64,000 bases of DNA. Origin: Pseudo-nitzschia pungens. Taxonomy: Eukaryota > Bacillariophyta > Bacillariophyceae > Bacillariales > Bacillariaceae. Location: the NCBI GenBank assembly GCA_037355855.1, contig CM074759.1, positions 2,356,001-2,420,000 of the forward strand, in the 5' to 3' direction. A program made the position numbers and the translations under genes. Position 1 is the first letter of the stretch, and every line of letters starts with the position of its first letter. Positions 1-9,597 of the stretch are shown here, piece after piece. Below the pieces are notes generated by a model, which was not told where the DNA came from, did not search any database, and saw only the letters and a program-made list of their open reading frames with translations.

Positions 1-220
1 TTAACCGAATCCCACATACGAGCCGACCGGTGTTTGAATACAAATATTCAAACTGTACGCCGGGCGCTCCAACAATGCATGTGCGCCGTTATTCAAATAT
101 GAGCACGGCGCGCGTTTGTATATTCAAACGTTCACACGAAAATCGTAACATTCGCTTAAGAGTTGAAACTTTAGTCACAATTTTAATACTACTCCAATTT
201 TTCTACCTTAGAGTGTAACA
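1..220 (+). mobile_element. 3' part of an LTR related to gypsy family A
   Basis: The stretch ends in ACCTTAGAGTGTAACA, nearly the same terminus as the family A LTRs at 2976 and 8445, and it starts with a TTAACCGAATCCC-like block that those LTRs also contain. Directly after position 220 a non-LTR retrotransposon reading frame resumes, so this is probably the right end of another LTR element inserted in that LINE. Only the 3' portion of one LTR is inside the window, so whether it is a full element or a solo LTR cannot be told. The interior (repeated TATTCAAA words) differs strongly from the 2651 LTR, so it is a diverged relative. Confidence 0.75.
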
Positions 221-221
221 A

Positions 222-2650
222 ACTGGTTTTGGCCGATCAGGCCCTGTGTATGGTGATGAACCTGTCCCTCTCAGTGGTTGTGGCCAAGGCAATGGTATTG
301 GTCCCACTCTCTGGGCACTGGTTTCTACAATTGTCTTCAGGATGATGCAACAGGCAGGACATGGTGTCCACCTTGTCACTTCTTTGTCCCTGCAGCTGGT
401 TTCCCTGGTGGGATTCGCTTTTGTGGATGACACTGATTTGTTCTGTGCTGGTTCTGATCCCACCACCTCTGGTGAGACCTTGGCTGTTGACTTTCAGGAT
501 GCACTTGACAGATGGGCAGGTGGCATTATTGCAACTGGAGGTGCCATTGAACCTGCCAAATCCTTCTGTTATTTGATTGATTTCAAATGGACTGGATCTG
601 GTTGGGACTATCGCTCCATTGCTGACATGCCAGGTGACTTTACTGTTGCTGACAAGCTTGGAAATCGTGCTACCCTGGATCGTTTTGAGGTTGACCATGC
701 TGACAAAACCCTTGGTGTTTTCATCTCCATGGATGGCAATGAGGATGCCCAAATTGCTCACATGGAGTCCCAGTCTAAGGCTTTTGGGTCTCAACTGAAG
801 GCTTCCAAGTGTGAGAAGAGGGCTTCCCTCTACACATTCAAGTATTCTTTCATGAAGTCTGTTGAGTATCCCATGCCTGTCACTCAACTTGATGAGGGTA
901 CCTGGACCAAGATTCTTCACCCAGCCCTTGTCCCTGTGCTGAATAAGGCTGGAATGTCCCGCAGCTTTCCCAGACATGTGTTCTTTGGTCCATCTCTTTA
1001 TCAAGGCTTTGGTTTCATTCATCCGTATCTTCTCCAAGAGTTTAGCCATATTGCCACTATCTTCCAGGAATCTGTCCGGTCCTCACAAACTGGCAGGATT
1101 CTGAGGCTCACTGCTGAGGCTCTGAGGCTTGAATTGGGTGTTCCTCTCCATCTTGGGGTCACACCCTATCATCCCTTTGCCTCATACATCACTCCTTGCT
1201 GGTACAAGCATGTGTGGAAGTTCTTTTCCATGCATCCTGTGAGCTTGGCTGAAGACTTCCCAGACCCTCCCCTGCTGCGCTCCAATGATTGCTACCTTAT
1301 GCAAGCCTTTGTTGATGCCGGTTTCAGAGGTGCTGACTTGTCCCTCTTGAATCTCATTCGGTTGTCTCTCAAGGCTGTTTCTCTTGCTGATATTTGCACT
1401 CCTGATGGAAAAAAGCTGTCCCCAGTGGCCTTCCAATTGCAGTCTTCCAACCACTTGAGAGATCATCTTGACTGGCCAAGATGTCCTCCCCCTTGGCCTC
1501 CACCAGCACACCGCCTGTGGACTATGGCTCTTCAGACATGTTTTCTTCCTCCCTGTCCACTCCCTGCAGCTAGAGCCTTGGCTCATTCTTTTCATCTTGG
1601 GCCTTGGCTCTCTCCCCAGACAGCTTCTCTTTGGCCTTGGTACTTGTCTTCCTCTACCAATACACTGTTCTCCAAATGTTCTACTGGTTGGAAGGTGGGC
1701 ACCTCCCAAGGAAGGGGCAGATTCAGAGTCACCTCTGAAGTTCTTCCTGAGAAACCTCCCTGTGCTCATGTGCTTGTCTCTCCTGTGACCCGTGGTCAAG
1801 TTGTTCGAGTTGTTGGTTCTTCTGAATTTGTCTCTGAACCTCCTGATGTGGATCCTCTGAGGTACAACCCATTTGACTCTCTTCCAGCTTCTCCTGAGGA
1901 TGCCTTTGACTGTCTTTGTGAGTCTCCAAGAGTGCTTCTCCACAAGTATTCCCTCCCACATGGTGGTTGTCAGGCCCTTGCCGATGCCATTCAGAGTGGC
2001 ACTGCCAGTGCTGTTTGTGATGGTTCCTTTGATCCTGCTCTTCTGAGAGGCACTTCTGCCTTCATCCTGTCACCCAATACCTCCACCAAGACTACCTCAT
2101 TGTTTCTCACTGGCTGTAACCTTGTCAGTGGCTCCCCTGAGGATCAGTCTTCTTACCGGAGTGAACTGGCTGGCATCATTGGGGTTCTCACTTGTTGCAC
2201 TGCTCTGGTGGATCTTTTTGATATTGCCTCCGGCTCTATCACCATTGCACTTGATGGTGACACAGCTCTCAAACAGGCTCAGGGGTCCTGGCCATTGGTT
2301 ATTTCCCAGAAGTCTTTTGATTATGTCTATGTTATCCGAAACATGATTACTGCTCTCCCCATTTCCGTGCAATTCCGGTGGGTTCAGGGGCACCAAGCTG
2401 GATTCTTTCTTGACTGGTGGTCCCTTCGCAATCATCAAGTTGATGGCATGGCCAAGGCTTTTCTCTCTATTCATAGAGCTTCTGCATACCACTTTCCCAG
2501 ACTTGTGTTTGAGCCCTGGGCATTTTCCCTCAATGGTTCCAAGTGTTCAAGGTTTGATCAGAATGCTCTGCATGTTGCCATTGCTGGTCCTCCTCTTCTC
2601 CAATACTGGAAGACCCACCATGATATTCCCATTCCCCAACCTGTTCTGGG
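222..2650 (+). CDS. LINE ORF2 fragment: reverse transcriptase and RNase H
   Basis: This is the C-terminal half of a LINE polyprotein. The reading frame is open from 222 with no true start, because its 5' part lies beyond the inserted LTR. Visible RT motifs are a GCGQGNGIGPTLW block (motif B type) and AFVDDTDLF (motif C, catalytic Asp pair). An RNase H domain follows: CDGSFD (first Asp), SYRSELAGI (Glu), ALDGDTALK (Asp), WVQGHQ and NHQVDGMAK (last Asp). The frame runs into the inserted LTR at 2651 and stops artificially at 2663. It continues in frame at 8452. No internal stop is present, so this copy was intact here before the gypsy insertion. Confidence 0.85.
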
Positions 2651-2976
2651 TGTAACATGCTAGCGTAGGCTAGTAGTGTTACGACTAAATAATTGACCGA
2701 ATCCCCATGTGGGAATCGAACATAAAGATATCCATACAGGTATACATGGTATTCACACATACCTAACCGGTGGTCGAGTCCCAGATCGGAATATAAGCTT
2801 AATCTTACGACTCGACAATGGGTTAACATTTATGGCAAGAGCGTGCCTAATTTGGTAATGGTCACGCGCATGCCAACATCGAAAATTTCATGTATTTCAA
2901 TTATCAATATTTTGTAAATTCTTTAAGCACACACAATTATTCATACTACTCCGAATTTCTACCTTAGAGTGTTACA
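2651..2976 (+). repeat. 5' LTR of gypsy element 1
   Basis: 326 bp, TGTAACATG...GTGTTACA, matching 8120-8445 with one mismatch. It is preceded by CTGGG (2646-2650). Confidence 0.95.
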
Positions 2977-3029
2977 CAGTAATTACTGTCCGCTTTCACG
3001 TAGGAACAGTAGTAGAATTCAGTACTGAA
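2977..3029 (+). promoter_or_regulatory. Leader palindromes at the primer-binding position
   Basis: CAGTAATTACTG (2977-2988) is a perfect palindrome starting at the first base after the LTR, and TTCAGTACTGAA (3018-3029) is a second one. Element 2 has the same first palindrome and a 10-bp version of the second at equivalent places. The role (priming, or dimerisation of genomic RNA) is inferred. Confidence 0.6.
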
Positions 3030-3129
3030 CTCTGAAACAAAACAAAACTATCGACAGCCTCAACAAAAGAGGCAACCTTATCTCTGACAAGAACTGTAGT
3101 GCCAGCAACAAGAAAGCAATCAAACAAAC

Positions 3130-4161
3130 ATGGCCGGTATCTACAGAGACCCACCAATCACCTACAAGAGCTCTTTCGACAGCTCTAAACCTAAGCTCGT
3201 AACTCTATCGATTTACGATGCCGAAGATCATTCGGATAGCATCAAAGTCCCTTTATTCACTGATAAAGGAGGCCTGGAGGAACTCCTCCACACAGAAGAA
3301 GCCTTCTTAAACGCTGTAGAAGACTTGAACATAGCGAACGCGTCCCTCATTCGATACTTTGGTCGATGCCTCTGCGTCGACGCTCAAACCAAATGGAGAA
3401 CGCTAACAAGAGCCACTCGCCCCAACAATCAGCGCCTGTATCCACTGACAAGAGATGGATACAACTCAGCATTCAGCGCGTTTATCAAACTCTACTGTAA
3501 CGCCGAAGACGCACGAGACATCATGCACATCTATCTACGCAGCAGCGCATGTAAGAAAAAGATCGAACCCACATGCAAAGATCACACAGACCGAATCATG
3601 ACCCTAATCAAGTATACAGCAAAACTCCATGGATTTGTGGCCAACCTCGACCACTTGCAGACGCTCACTATTCTTCTACACAGCTACCCCAATAGCTGGA
3701 TAGAAGACTACGTTCGCATTCACCTCAAGCTCACTCCAGCAACGACTGCCCAATTCATTGTAGACCACATGAGCAGTCTCGATCGCCTCAGCAAACAAAA
3801 GAATAAGAACAATGGGAGACGTCCTAACAGTTCTAATTCAAACAACAACAAGAAACGCTCCAACAACCAAAAGAGCAACCAGAACAATAAAAAGAAATCC
3901 AACCCTTGTAGAATTCCAGGCCATAACCACGATTGGTCGGAATGCCCCAAGAACAAATTCTCCAAGAACTACAAGGGCTCTAACCATAACAAAGGAGCCA
4001 ACTCCACCACCACAAAAAACTTCCACACTCAATGCCCAGAAGCCTGTGGCAGCAACGAATCCTTCCAGGCCCACATGAGGGCAGCAATGGAATCTTACCA
4101 CTCCCAGCATGGAGGTCGAACCGAAAAAAGCATCGATGGTGAGCTTGTCTGGCTCCCCTGA
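3130..4161 (+). CDS. gag: Gag of gypsy element 1
   Basis: 343 aa from ATG 3130. Gag forms the particle shell and binds the RNA template. The N-terminal two thirds is a helical capsid-like region. An Asn/Lys-rich basic stretch follows, then a zinc-knuckle-like motif CRIPGHNHDWSEC near residues 258-270, of Cys-His-His-Cys type rather than canonical CX2CX4HX4C. The frame ends in WLP then TGA at 4159-4161 and stays open beyond it in the same frame until 4333, so pol may be reached by stop readthrough. Element 2 Gag is only about half identical in its N-terminal part, though its C-terminal zinc region is the same. Confidence 0.9.
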   Translation: MAGIYRDPPITYKSSFDSSKPKLVTLSIYDAEDHSDSIKVPLFTDKGGLEELLHTEEAFLNAVEDLNIANASLIRYFGRCLCVDAQTKWRTLTRATRPNNQRLYPLTRDGYNSAFSAFIKLYCNAEDARDIMHIYLRSSACKKKIEPTCKDHTDRIMTLIKYTAKLHGFVANLDHLQTLTILLHSYPNSWIEDYVRIHLKLTPATTAQFIVDHMSSLDRLSKQKNKNNGRRPNSSNSNNNKKRSNNQKSNQNNKKKSNPCRIPGHNHDWSECPKNKFSKNYKGSNHNKGANSTTTKNFHTQCPEACGSNESFQAHMRAAMESYHSQHGGRTEKSIDGELVWLP

Positions 4162-4273
4162 AAACAAAACCATTTAACCAAAAGACTCAAGGGTCTACCA
4201 AAACCAGCAATCACCATGCCTCCGGCGCCACTGGCCCTGGATGCCAGCACAGCACAGCTGTCTGGGATGACGC

Positions 4274-7200
4274 ATGGAGGAGATCTCCCGGGCAAAGAGG
4301 GGAAGGAACCTACAGGATGGATGGAGTCCTGTTGAGCGCTTAGCAAAGACTGCAAACGCAGCAACAATAAAAACAGTTCGATTCTCTGGCAGGAGCAATC
4401 CGAACATGGATAGGAATCGATTACAATCGAATCGATCCAAGGGTACAACAGACGCATCATCGACAGCAGCAACAAATGGACCAACCCTGTCTCTAGCAAG
4501 AAATTGGTCCACCGGTACAGCAAAAAACCTCTATTGCAATACCAAAAATTCCAAAGACTACACCAAAGGAGGTGCGCTGGAGCAAAATTATTTAAAACTG
4601 CTGTCACCGGCTGGAAATACACTTGAAAATTCAGCAAAACACGCATCGAAGAATAAGAGCAACGTGGCTCCGATTCTACTAACCAACGTACAGTACATAC
4701 AAGGCATACCACTTAAAGCAAGACCACTACTCGCACTACTCGATAGTGGATCCTCCGGAACTCTAATTAATAAAAGAGCGCTACCATTTGGCACACTACC
4801 AATCAGAAGCAAACATCAAGTCCTAACTACCACAGCCAATGGCAGCTTTGATACTACAGAATATATTATCATGAAGAACATCAAGTTACAAGAGTTCGGC
4901 AACTACACCATCGACAGACAAGAGGCAAGGCTCTTCCATTCACCCCACTGCAAATATGATCTGATATTAGGCAGAGATTTCCTCCACCTAACAAAGATCA
5001 ACCTCCTATTCAATCAGGACGCAGTACAGTGGATGGATAGAACCATCCCAATGAAAGACACGTCTCTATACAACGAGTCTAACTACACCGTGCTCATGGA
5101 AGAACTAGAAGATGCTGAACTCTTTGCTGATGACCTCTCCTTTGCCAATCCATACAAGTCCAAGGTCATTCTCGACAGAGCATACCAAGAAACAGATCCA
5201 TCTACAGTTGCGCAGCAACAGTCCCACATGTCCAAAACAGAGCAGCAGCAGTTCCAAGCAATACTCAACAAGTATCCAAACGTCTTTAATGGAGAACTTG
5301 GAAAATATCCACACAAGAAAATCTCTCTAAGACTGAAGCCCGGATCCAAGCCCATACATAAGAAGCCTTATCCAGTTGCATACAAACGAGAAGACCTATT
5401 CAAAAGGGAGCTCCAGAATCTTTGTAATGATGGAGTCCTCAAGCGTTGCACTGGACCGGCAGAATGGGCCTTCCCAACCTTTATAGTTCCAAAGAAAGAC
5501 AACAGAGTCAGATGGGTATCAGACTTCAGAGAACTCAATGAACTCCTAGAGAGACGTCCTTATCCAATTCCCCGGATACAGGATATCATGAACAAGAGAG
5601 GCGAGTACACTCACTTCACCAAGATTGACTTGTCCATGCAATACTACTGCTTTGAACTAGATGACGCAAGCAAGAAACTGTGTACCATAGTCACCCCATA
5701 TGGTTGCTATGAATACCAGAGACTACCAATGGGAGTTAAAGTCTCCCCGGACGTTGCTCAACAGCTTATGGAAGACATCTTACAAGATACAGACTGTACT
5801 GTATATATAGATGATATTGGTATCTGGACCAATGGATCCTTTGATCTCCACATGCAAACTATTGACAAGATCCTAGACCGGCTCAACCAAAATGGACTTA
5901 AATGCAACCCACTCAAGTGTGATTGGGCTGTACAAGAGACTGACTTCCTTGGATATTGGATGACACCTACAGCAGTTAAGCCTTGGCGCAAAAAGATTGA
6001 AGCCATTCTACATATGGACCGACCAAGAACTGTGACCCAAGTCAAATCCTTCCTAGGAGCAGTAGGATACTACAGAGACATGTGGCCTCGCAGATCCCAT
6101 GTCCTATCTCCCCTCTTTGACATCACTGGTGGCCCCAAGAAAATACAAGCTCAGCCAGCTGCCATCAAAAGCAAGCAAAGGAAAACCCCCTCAGCTTTCA
6201 CTTGGGGACCAGCACAAGACAAAGCCTTTCAAGAAATGAAAGCAATGGTGGCAGCCGACGCGCTGAACACCTATCCGGACCTTAACAAACCATTTGAACT
6301 GTACACTGATGCCTCCGACCTACAATTAGGTGCTGCCATACTACAAGATGGCAAGCCCATTGCCTATTGGTCCAAGAAACTATCTGATGCCCAGAAAAAT
6401 TACACTACAATGGAAAAAGAACTCCTCGCCATAGTCCTGTGCTGCAAAGAATACAGGAAAATGCTCCTTGGTGGAGTTATCAACGTATACACTGACCATA
6501 AGAACCTTACCTTTCGAACCCTATCAGTCCAACGAGTCCTCCGGTGGAGATTATTCCTTGAAGAATTCGGTATCAACCTCACCTATGTTGAAGGCAAGAA
6601 GAATGTTCTTGCTGATGCCTTCTCCAGGCTCCCCCGGATGGATCCACCTACAGAAGGGAAGGAAATTAAAGGCACCCTAATTGATTTTCTCAAACTTGAA
6701 GTCCCCAAGCAAGATGAAGAACTGTTTTTAACAGAGTTCCCCAATCTATTCAGGCACTTATGCAATGACGCAGACAAAGAACTACAAGCTTGTCTGCTGA
6801 ACAATGAATGCCTTATTAACCTACCAAATAACCAGGACGTGGAATGCCCAGTGAACTTCTCAAATATCTACCTTCATCAGCAAAAGGACCCTACCATCAA
6901 ATTCAAGCTTCAATCCAAAGCCTTCTTCTATCAAGAATTAGAAGGTAATAACATCCTCTGCTATGCCAGCCGTGCAAACCCAGACAACTGGAGAATTTAC
7001 ATACCAAGCTCCCTCGCCAACGATACCATTAAATGGTATCACCTCCTGTTGGGTCATTGTGGATCCACCAGGCTATATCAAACTATATCAGCACGATTCT
7101 ATGCTGATAATTTATCCAATCTCTGCAAAGCCTACATATGCCCAGACCATTGTATCAAGTACAAGAACCAACATTCCAAATATGGGAAGCTCCCGCCGAA

Positions 7201-8089
7201 AGAAGCCCCACTGTCACCATTCAACGAGGTACATGTGGACCTTATAGGCCCATGGAAGATTACAGCCCAAGGCAAGCATTATAACTTCAAAGCCTTAACC
7301 TGCATCGATCCAGTCACCAATCTGCTTGAAATCATCAGAATCAGAGACAAGTCCTCTCAGCATGTATCAGATCAATTCAAGAACTGTTGGCTCTCAAGGT
7401 ACCCCAGACCAATCAGATGTATCCATGACAATGGTGGTGAATTTCTAGGGGCTGAATTCCAGACTACACTGAAGCAATATGGAATTCAGTCCATTCCCAC
7501 TACAGTGAAGAACCCTCAATCAAACGCCATATGCGAAAGAGTCCACCACACAGTTGCTGACATCCTCAGAGTTCTGGTCCATGTTAATCCTCCACAAATC
7601 AATACCAGAGCCAGCCAGCTCATGGACAATGCTCTCGCAACATGTATGCATGCCTCCAGATGTGCTGTTAATGCTGCCCTACAGACCTCACCAGGATCCC
7701 TGGTATTCAATCGTGACATGTTAATTGATTTACCACTAACCTCTAATCTGTTGGCCCTACGGCAGCTCAGACAACAAGGTATCAACAAGAATCTGCTTCG
7801 AGACAATGCCAAAAGAATTGAACATACCTTTCAGGTCCATGACAAGGTATGGATGCAAGAACTGGACCCAGACAAGCTGCAACCAAGAAAGGCCGGTCCC
7901 TTTGCAATCACACAAGTCAACCCAAATGGAACTGTAAGACTACAAAAGACTCCTTCAGTGATCGAAACAGTAAACATCCGAAAGATTACTCCGTATCGAG
8001 AATCAACGACTCCTTCGAATGAAATCCCGGAGCTTCGAATGAGCCAATCAGAAGACTCAGAAGCGTCTTCGAGCCATTGGGAGAACTGA
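4274..8089 (+). CDS. pol: Pol of gypsy element 1 (protease-RT-RNase H-integrase)
   Basis: 1271 aa counted from ATG 4274. The protease motif LLALLDSGSSGTLI is near residue 150. RT has VSDFRELNELL and YIDDIGIW with the catalytic Asp pair. RNase H has LYTDASDLQLG, MEKELLAIV and YTDHKNL. The integrase has an HHCC-like zinc region (LLGHCGS, CPDHC) and the DDE triad in HVDLIGPW, IHDNGGEF and NPQSNAICERV. A GPF/Y-type module (AGPFAITQVNPNG) lies at the C-terminus. Compared with element 2, pol starts further upstream in the gag frame (ATG 4216). A net +1 change (extra ATGG minus three bases near 4317-4326) moves the main ORF into another frame. Translation from 4274 could be native or a consequence of that change. 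Confidence 0.92.
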   Translation: MEEISRAKRGRNLQDGWSPVERLAKTANAATIKTVRFSGRSNPNMDRNRLQSNRSKGTTDASSTAATNGPTLSLARNWSTGTAKNLYCNTKNSKDYTKGGALEQNYLKLLSPAGNTLENSAKHASKNKSNVAPILLTNVQYIQGIPLKARPLLALLDSGSSGTLINKRALPFGTLPIRSKHQVLTTTANGSFDTTEYIIMKNIKLQEFGNYTIDRQEARLFHSPHCKYDLILGRDFLHLTKINLLFNQDAVQWMDRTIPMKDTSLYNESNYTVLMEELEDAELFADDLSFANPYKSKVILDRAYQETDPSTVAQQQSHMSKTEQQQFQAILNKYPNVFNGELGKYPHKKISLRLKPGSKPIHKKPYPVAYKREDLFKRELQNLCNDGVLKRCTGPAEWAFPTFIVPKKDNRVRWVSDFRELNELLERRPYPIPRIQDIMNKRGEYTHFTKIDLSMQYYCFELDDASKKLCTIVTPYGCYEYQRLPMGVKVSPDVAQQLMEDILQDTDCTVYIDDIGIWTNGSFDLHMQTIDKILDRLNQNGLKCNPLKCDWAVQETDFLGYWMTPTAVKPWRKKIEAILHMDRPRTVTQVKSFLGAVGYYRDMWPRRSHVLSPLFDITGGPKKIQAQPAAIKSKQRKTPSAFTWGPAQDKAFQEMKAMVAADALNTYPDLNKPFELYTDASDLQLGAAILQDGKPIAYWSKKLSDAQKNYTTMEKELLAIVLCCKEYRKMLLGGVINVYTDHKNLTFRTLSVQRVLRWRLFLEEFGINLTYVEGKKNVLADAFSRLPRMDPPTEGKEIKGTLIDFLKLEVPKQDEELFLTEFPNLFRHLCNDADKELQACLLNNECLINLPNNQDVECPVNFSNIYLHQQKDPTIKFKLQSKAFFYQELEGNNILCYASRANPDNWRIYIPSSLANDTIKWYHLLLGHCGSTRLYQTISARFYADNLSNLCKAYICPDHCIKYKNQHSKYGKLPPKEAPLSPFNEVHVDLIGPWKITAQGKHYNFKALTCIDPVTNLLEIIRIRDKSSQHVSDQFKNCWLSRYPRPIRCIHDNGGEFLGAEFQTTLKQYGIQSIPTTVKNPQSNAICERVHHTVADILRVLVHVNPPQINTRASQLMDNALATCMHASRCAVNAALQTSPGSLVFNRDMLIDLPLTSNLLALRQLRQQGINKNLLRDNAKRIEHTFQVHDKVWMQELDPDKLQPRKAGPFAITQVNPNGTVRLQKTPSVIETVNIRKITPYRESTTPSNEIPELRMSQSEDSEASSSHWEN

Positions 8090-8119
8090 AACCGGGATTC
8101 GTCCAATCATGAGGCACTA

Positions 8120-8445
8120 TGTAACATGCTAGCGTAGGCTAGTAGTGTTACGACTAAATAATTAACCGAATCCCCATGTGGGAATCGAACATAAAGATAT
8201 CCATACAGGTATACATGGTATTCACACATACCTAACCGGTGGTCGAGTCCCAGATCGGAATATAAGCTTAATCTTACGACTCGACAATGGGTTAACATTT
8301 ATGGCAAGAGCGTGCCTAATTTGGTAATGGTCACGCGCATGCCAACATCGAAAATTTCATGTATTTCAATTATCAATATTTTGTAAATTCTTTAAGCACA
8401 CACAATTATTCATACTACTCCGAATTTCTACCTTAGAGTGTTACA
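8120..8445 (+). repeat. 3' LTR of gypsy element 1
   Basis: 326 bp, one mismatch to the 5' LTR. It is followed by CTGGG (8446-8450), which completes the target-site duplication. Confidence 0.95.
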
Positions 8446-8450
8446 CTGGG

Positions 8451-9285
8451 ATCCATCCATTGGTGTGTACATCAGTCTGCTTTCAAGCGTCTCCCTCCAG
8501 GCATGCAAAGGTGGTTTGTTAAGTTTGCTTCTGGTTGCATTGGTGTAGGCAACCAGCTACTTCACTACCAGTATCAGGATCACTCCAGGTGCCCCTTGTG
8601 TGATGCTGATAACGAGAAGGTCTCTCATGTGCTCTCCTGCAAGGACCCTGGGGCTGTCAAGCACAGTGTGTCTGCCTTCAAGGGCCCCTTGCAGCAGAGG
8701 CTTGAGGCTGAACAGACTGATCCATTCTTGGTGGCTGCCATTGTGGATCTTCTCACCAGGATTAGGAAAGGTCAGCGCATCTATCCCTCCTCATATTCCC
8801 ATGCCATTGCTGGTGCTGTCAGAGCACAGAGGACCATTGGTTGGCACAACTGGCTTCTTGGTAGGTGGTCTCCTCTCTGGCACCAGATCCAGGCTGATTA
8901 CTACTCCCAAATTGGAAGCAAGCGCTCCCCCAGACGCTGGGCTACCGCTATCATCCAACAGTTCTTTCTCACTTGCTGGGATCTATGGACTTATAGGAAT
9001 GAACGGCTCCATGGTTCTGGGGGTACAATTGAAGCTGAACAACACCAATCTCTTGATGATTCCATCTCCTCTGAATTGGCTCTTGGCACAGCCGGTGCTC
9101 TCCCCCAGTCACACCCCCTTCTCCAAACCCCTCTCCAAGTCCTACAAGGTTATACCCTCACTGCCAAGAGGCAGTGGCTTGCAACTATACACCTTGCCAG
9201 GAAACAGTATGCAGCTCCTCCCCCACCAGTGCAGCCATACCAGCGAGAGGCTGCGCTGTTGCGAGCTTGGCTTACTGGATCTTAG
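8451..9285 (+). CDS. LINE ORF2 C-terminal part, zinc-motif domain
   Basis: This continues the frame broken at 2650: with the gypsy element and one CTGGG copy left out, the codon phase matches exactly. It encodes a C-terminal region with RCPLCDADNEKVSHVLSC, a CX2C...HX3-4C motif typical of LINE ORF2 C-termini, then a Trp-rich segment (WHNWLLGRW, WDLWTYRNERLHG), ending at TAG 9283-9285. LINE copy 2 on the minus strand (11122-11800) encodes the same region with mostly conservative differences. The part from 8503 is open on its own but is not an independent gene. Confidence 0.85.
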
Positions 9286-9597
9286 GGTTGCTTCCCCCTT
9301 GTTCCTTGGTGTTTTCCCCTATTTCCCTGCTCCCCGTCCTGTCCAACATTATGATACTGGGAATTCTTCCAGTCTCTTCTTCTTCCCCCTTTTTATTTCT
9401 CACAGGTCCCTGTTTTGTGGGACCTGTTTTTGTTTCTTTCCCTGCTTGATGTTCCAGGTTTGTTTGGCAAAATAGTCGTTCTACCACTTGGGGTCCTGAC
9501 TCTTTGATGGAGGCGACGTTAAAGTCTGGTTACAGACTGAGTAATTTAGTTCCACCTGTGGTGGTAAAGTTATTTAAATACGTATATTATTATTATT
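9286..9597 (+). other. LINE copy 1 3' UTR with two hairpins and (ATT)n tail
   Basis: This is non-coding. Conserved with the other two LINE 3' ends are a block TTGGGGTCCTGACTC, a perfect hairpin GTCTG-GTTA-CAGAC at 9524-9537, a second hairpin CCACC-TGT-GGTGG at 9552-9564, an AT-rich TTATTTAAATACGTAT run, and an ATT-repeat tail. In LINEs, structured 3' ends are the usual template recognition site for the reverse transcriptase. That role is inferred here. Confidence 0.7.

Larger units (their letters stand above)
2651..8445 (+). mobile_element. Ty3/gypsy family A element 1, complete
   Basis: The 326-bp LTRs (2651-2976 and 8120-8445) differ at one site (GACCG versus AACCG). The element is flanked by the perfect 5-bp duplication CTGGG at 2646-2650 and 8446-8450. 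LTRs begin TGTAACATG and end GTGTTACA. Gag (3130-4161) precedes pol (protease, RT, RNase H, integrase order), which is diagnostic of Ty3/gypsy. Near-identical LTRs mark a recent insertion, here into a LINE. The usual tRNA-complementary primer site is replaced by a palindrome at 2977-2988, and no strong polypurine tract is seen before 8120. Confidence 0.95.
221..9597 (+). mobile_element. Non-LTR retrotransposon (LINE) copy 1, interrupted by gypsy element 1
   Basis: The element contains reverse transcriptase, RNase H and a C-terminal CCHC-type zinc motif in one frame, a 3' UTR of about 310 bp, and a 3' tail of ATT repeats ending at 9597. The 5' part, with any endonuclease and ORF1, lies left of the window. 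The body is split at 2650/8451 by a complete gypsy element with a 5-bp target duplication. Removing that insertion and one target copy keeps the reading frame open. At 9598 the flank is minus-strand gypsy pol sequence (element 3), so the LINE itself had inserted into a gypsy element. Two other copies share its 3' end (10821-11800 minus, 13630-15746 plus). RNase H downstream of RT suggests an I/Tad/Ingi-like grade; the clade is inference. Confidence 0.85.

Noticed and set aside
237..1049. Long minus-strand ORFs opposite the LINE (237-1049 and 1182-1961)
   Set aside because: Shadows of the RT frame on the other strand, with no motifs.
2772..2782. A possible RNA polymerase III B box (GGTCGAGTCCC) in the family A LTRs, conserved at 17043-17054
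   Set aside because: It lacks one T of the consensus GGTTCGANTCC and no A box was found; too weak to call.
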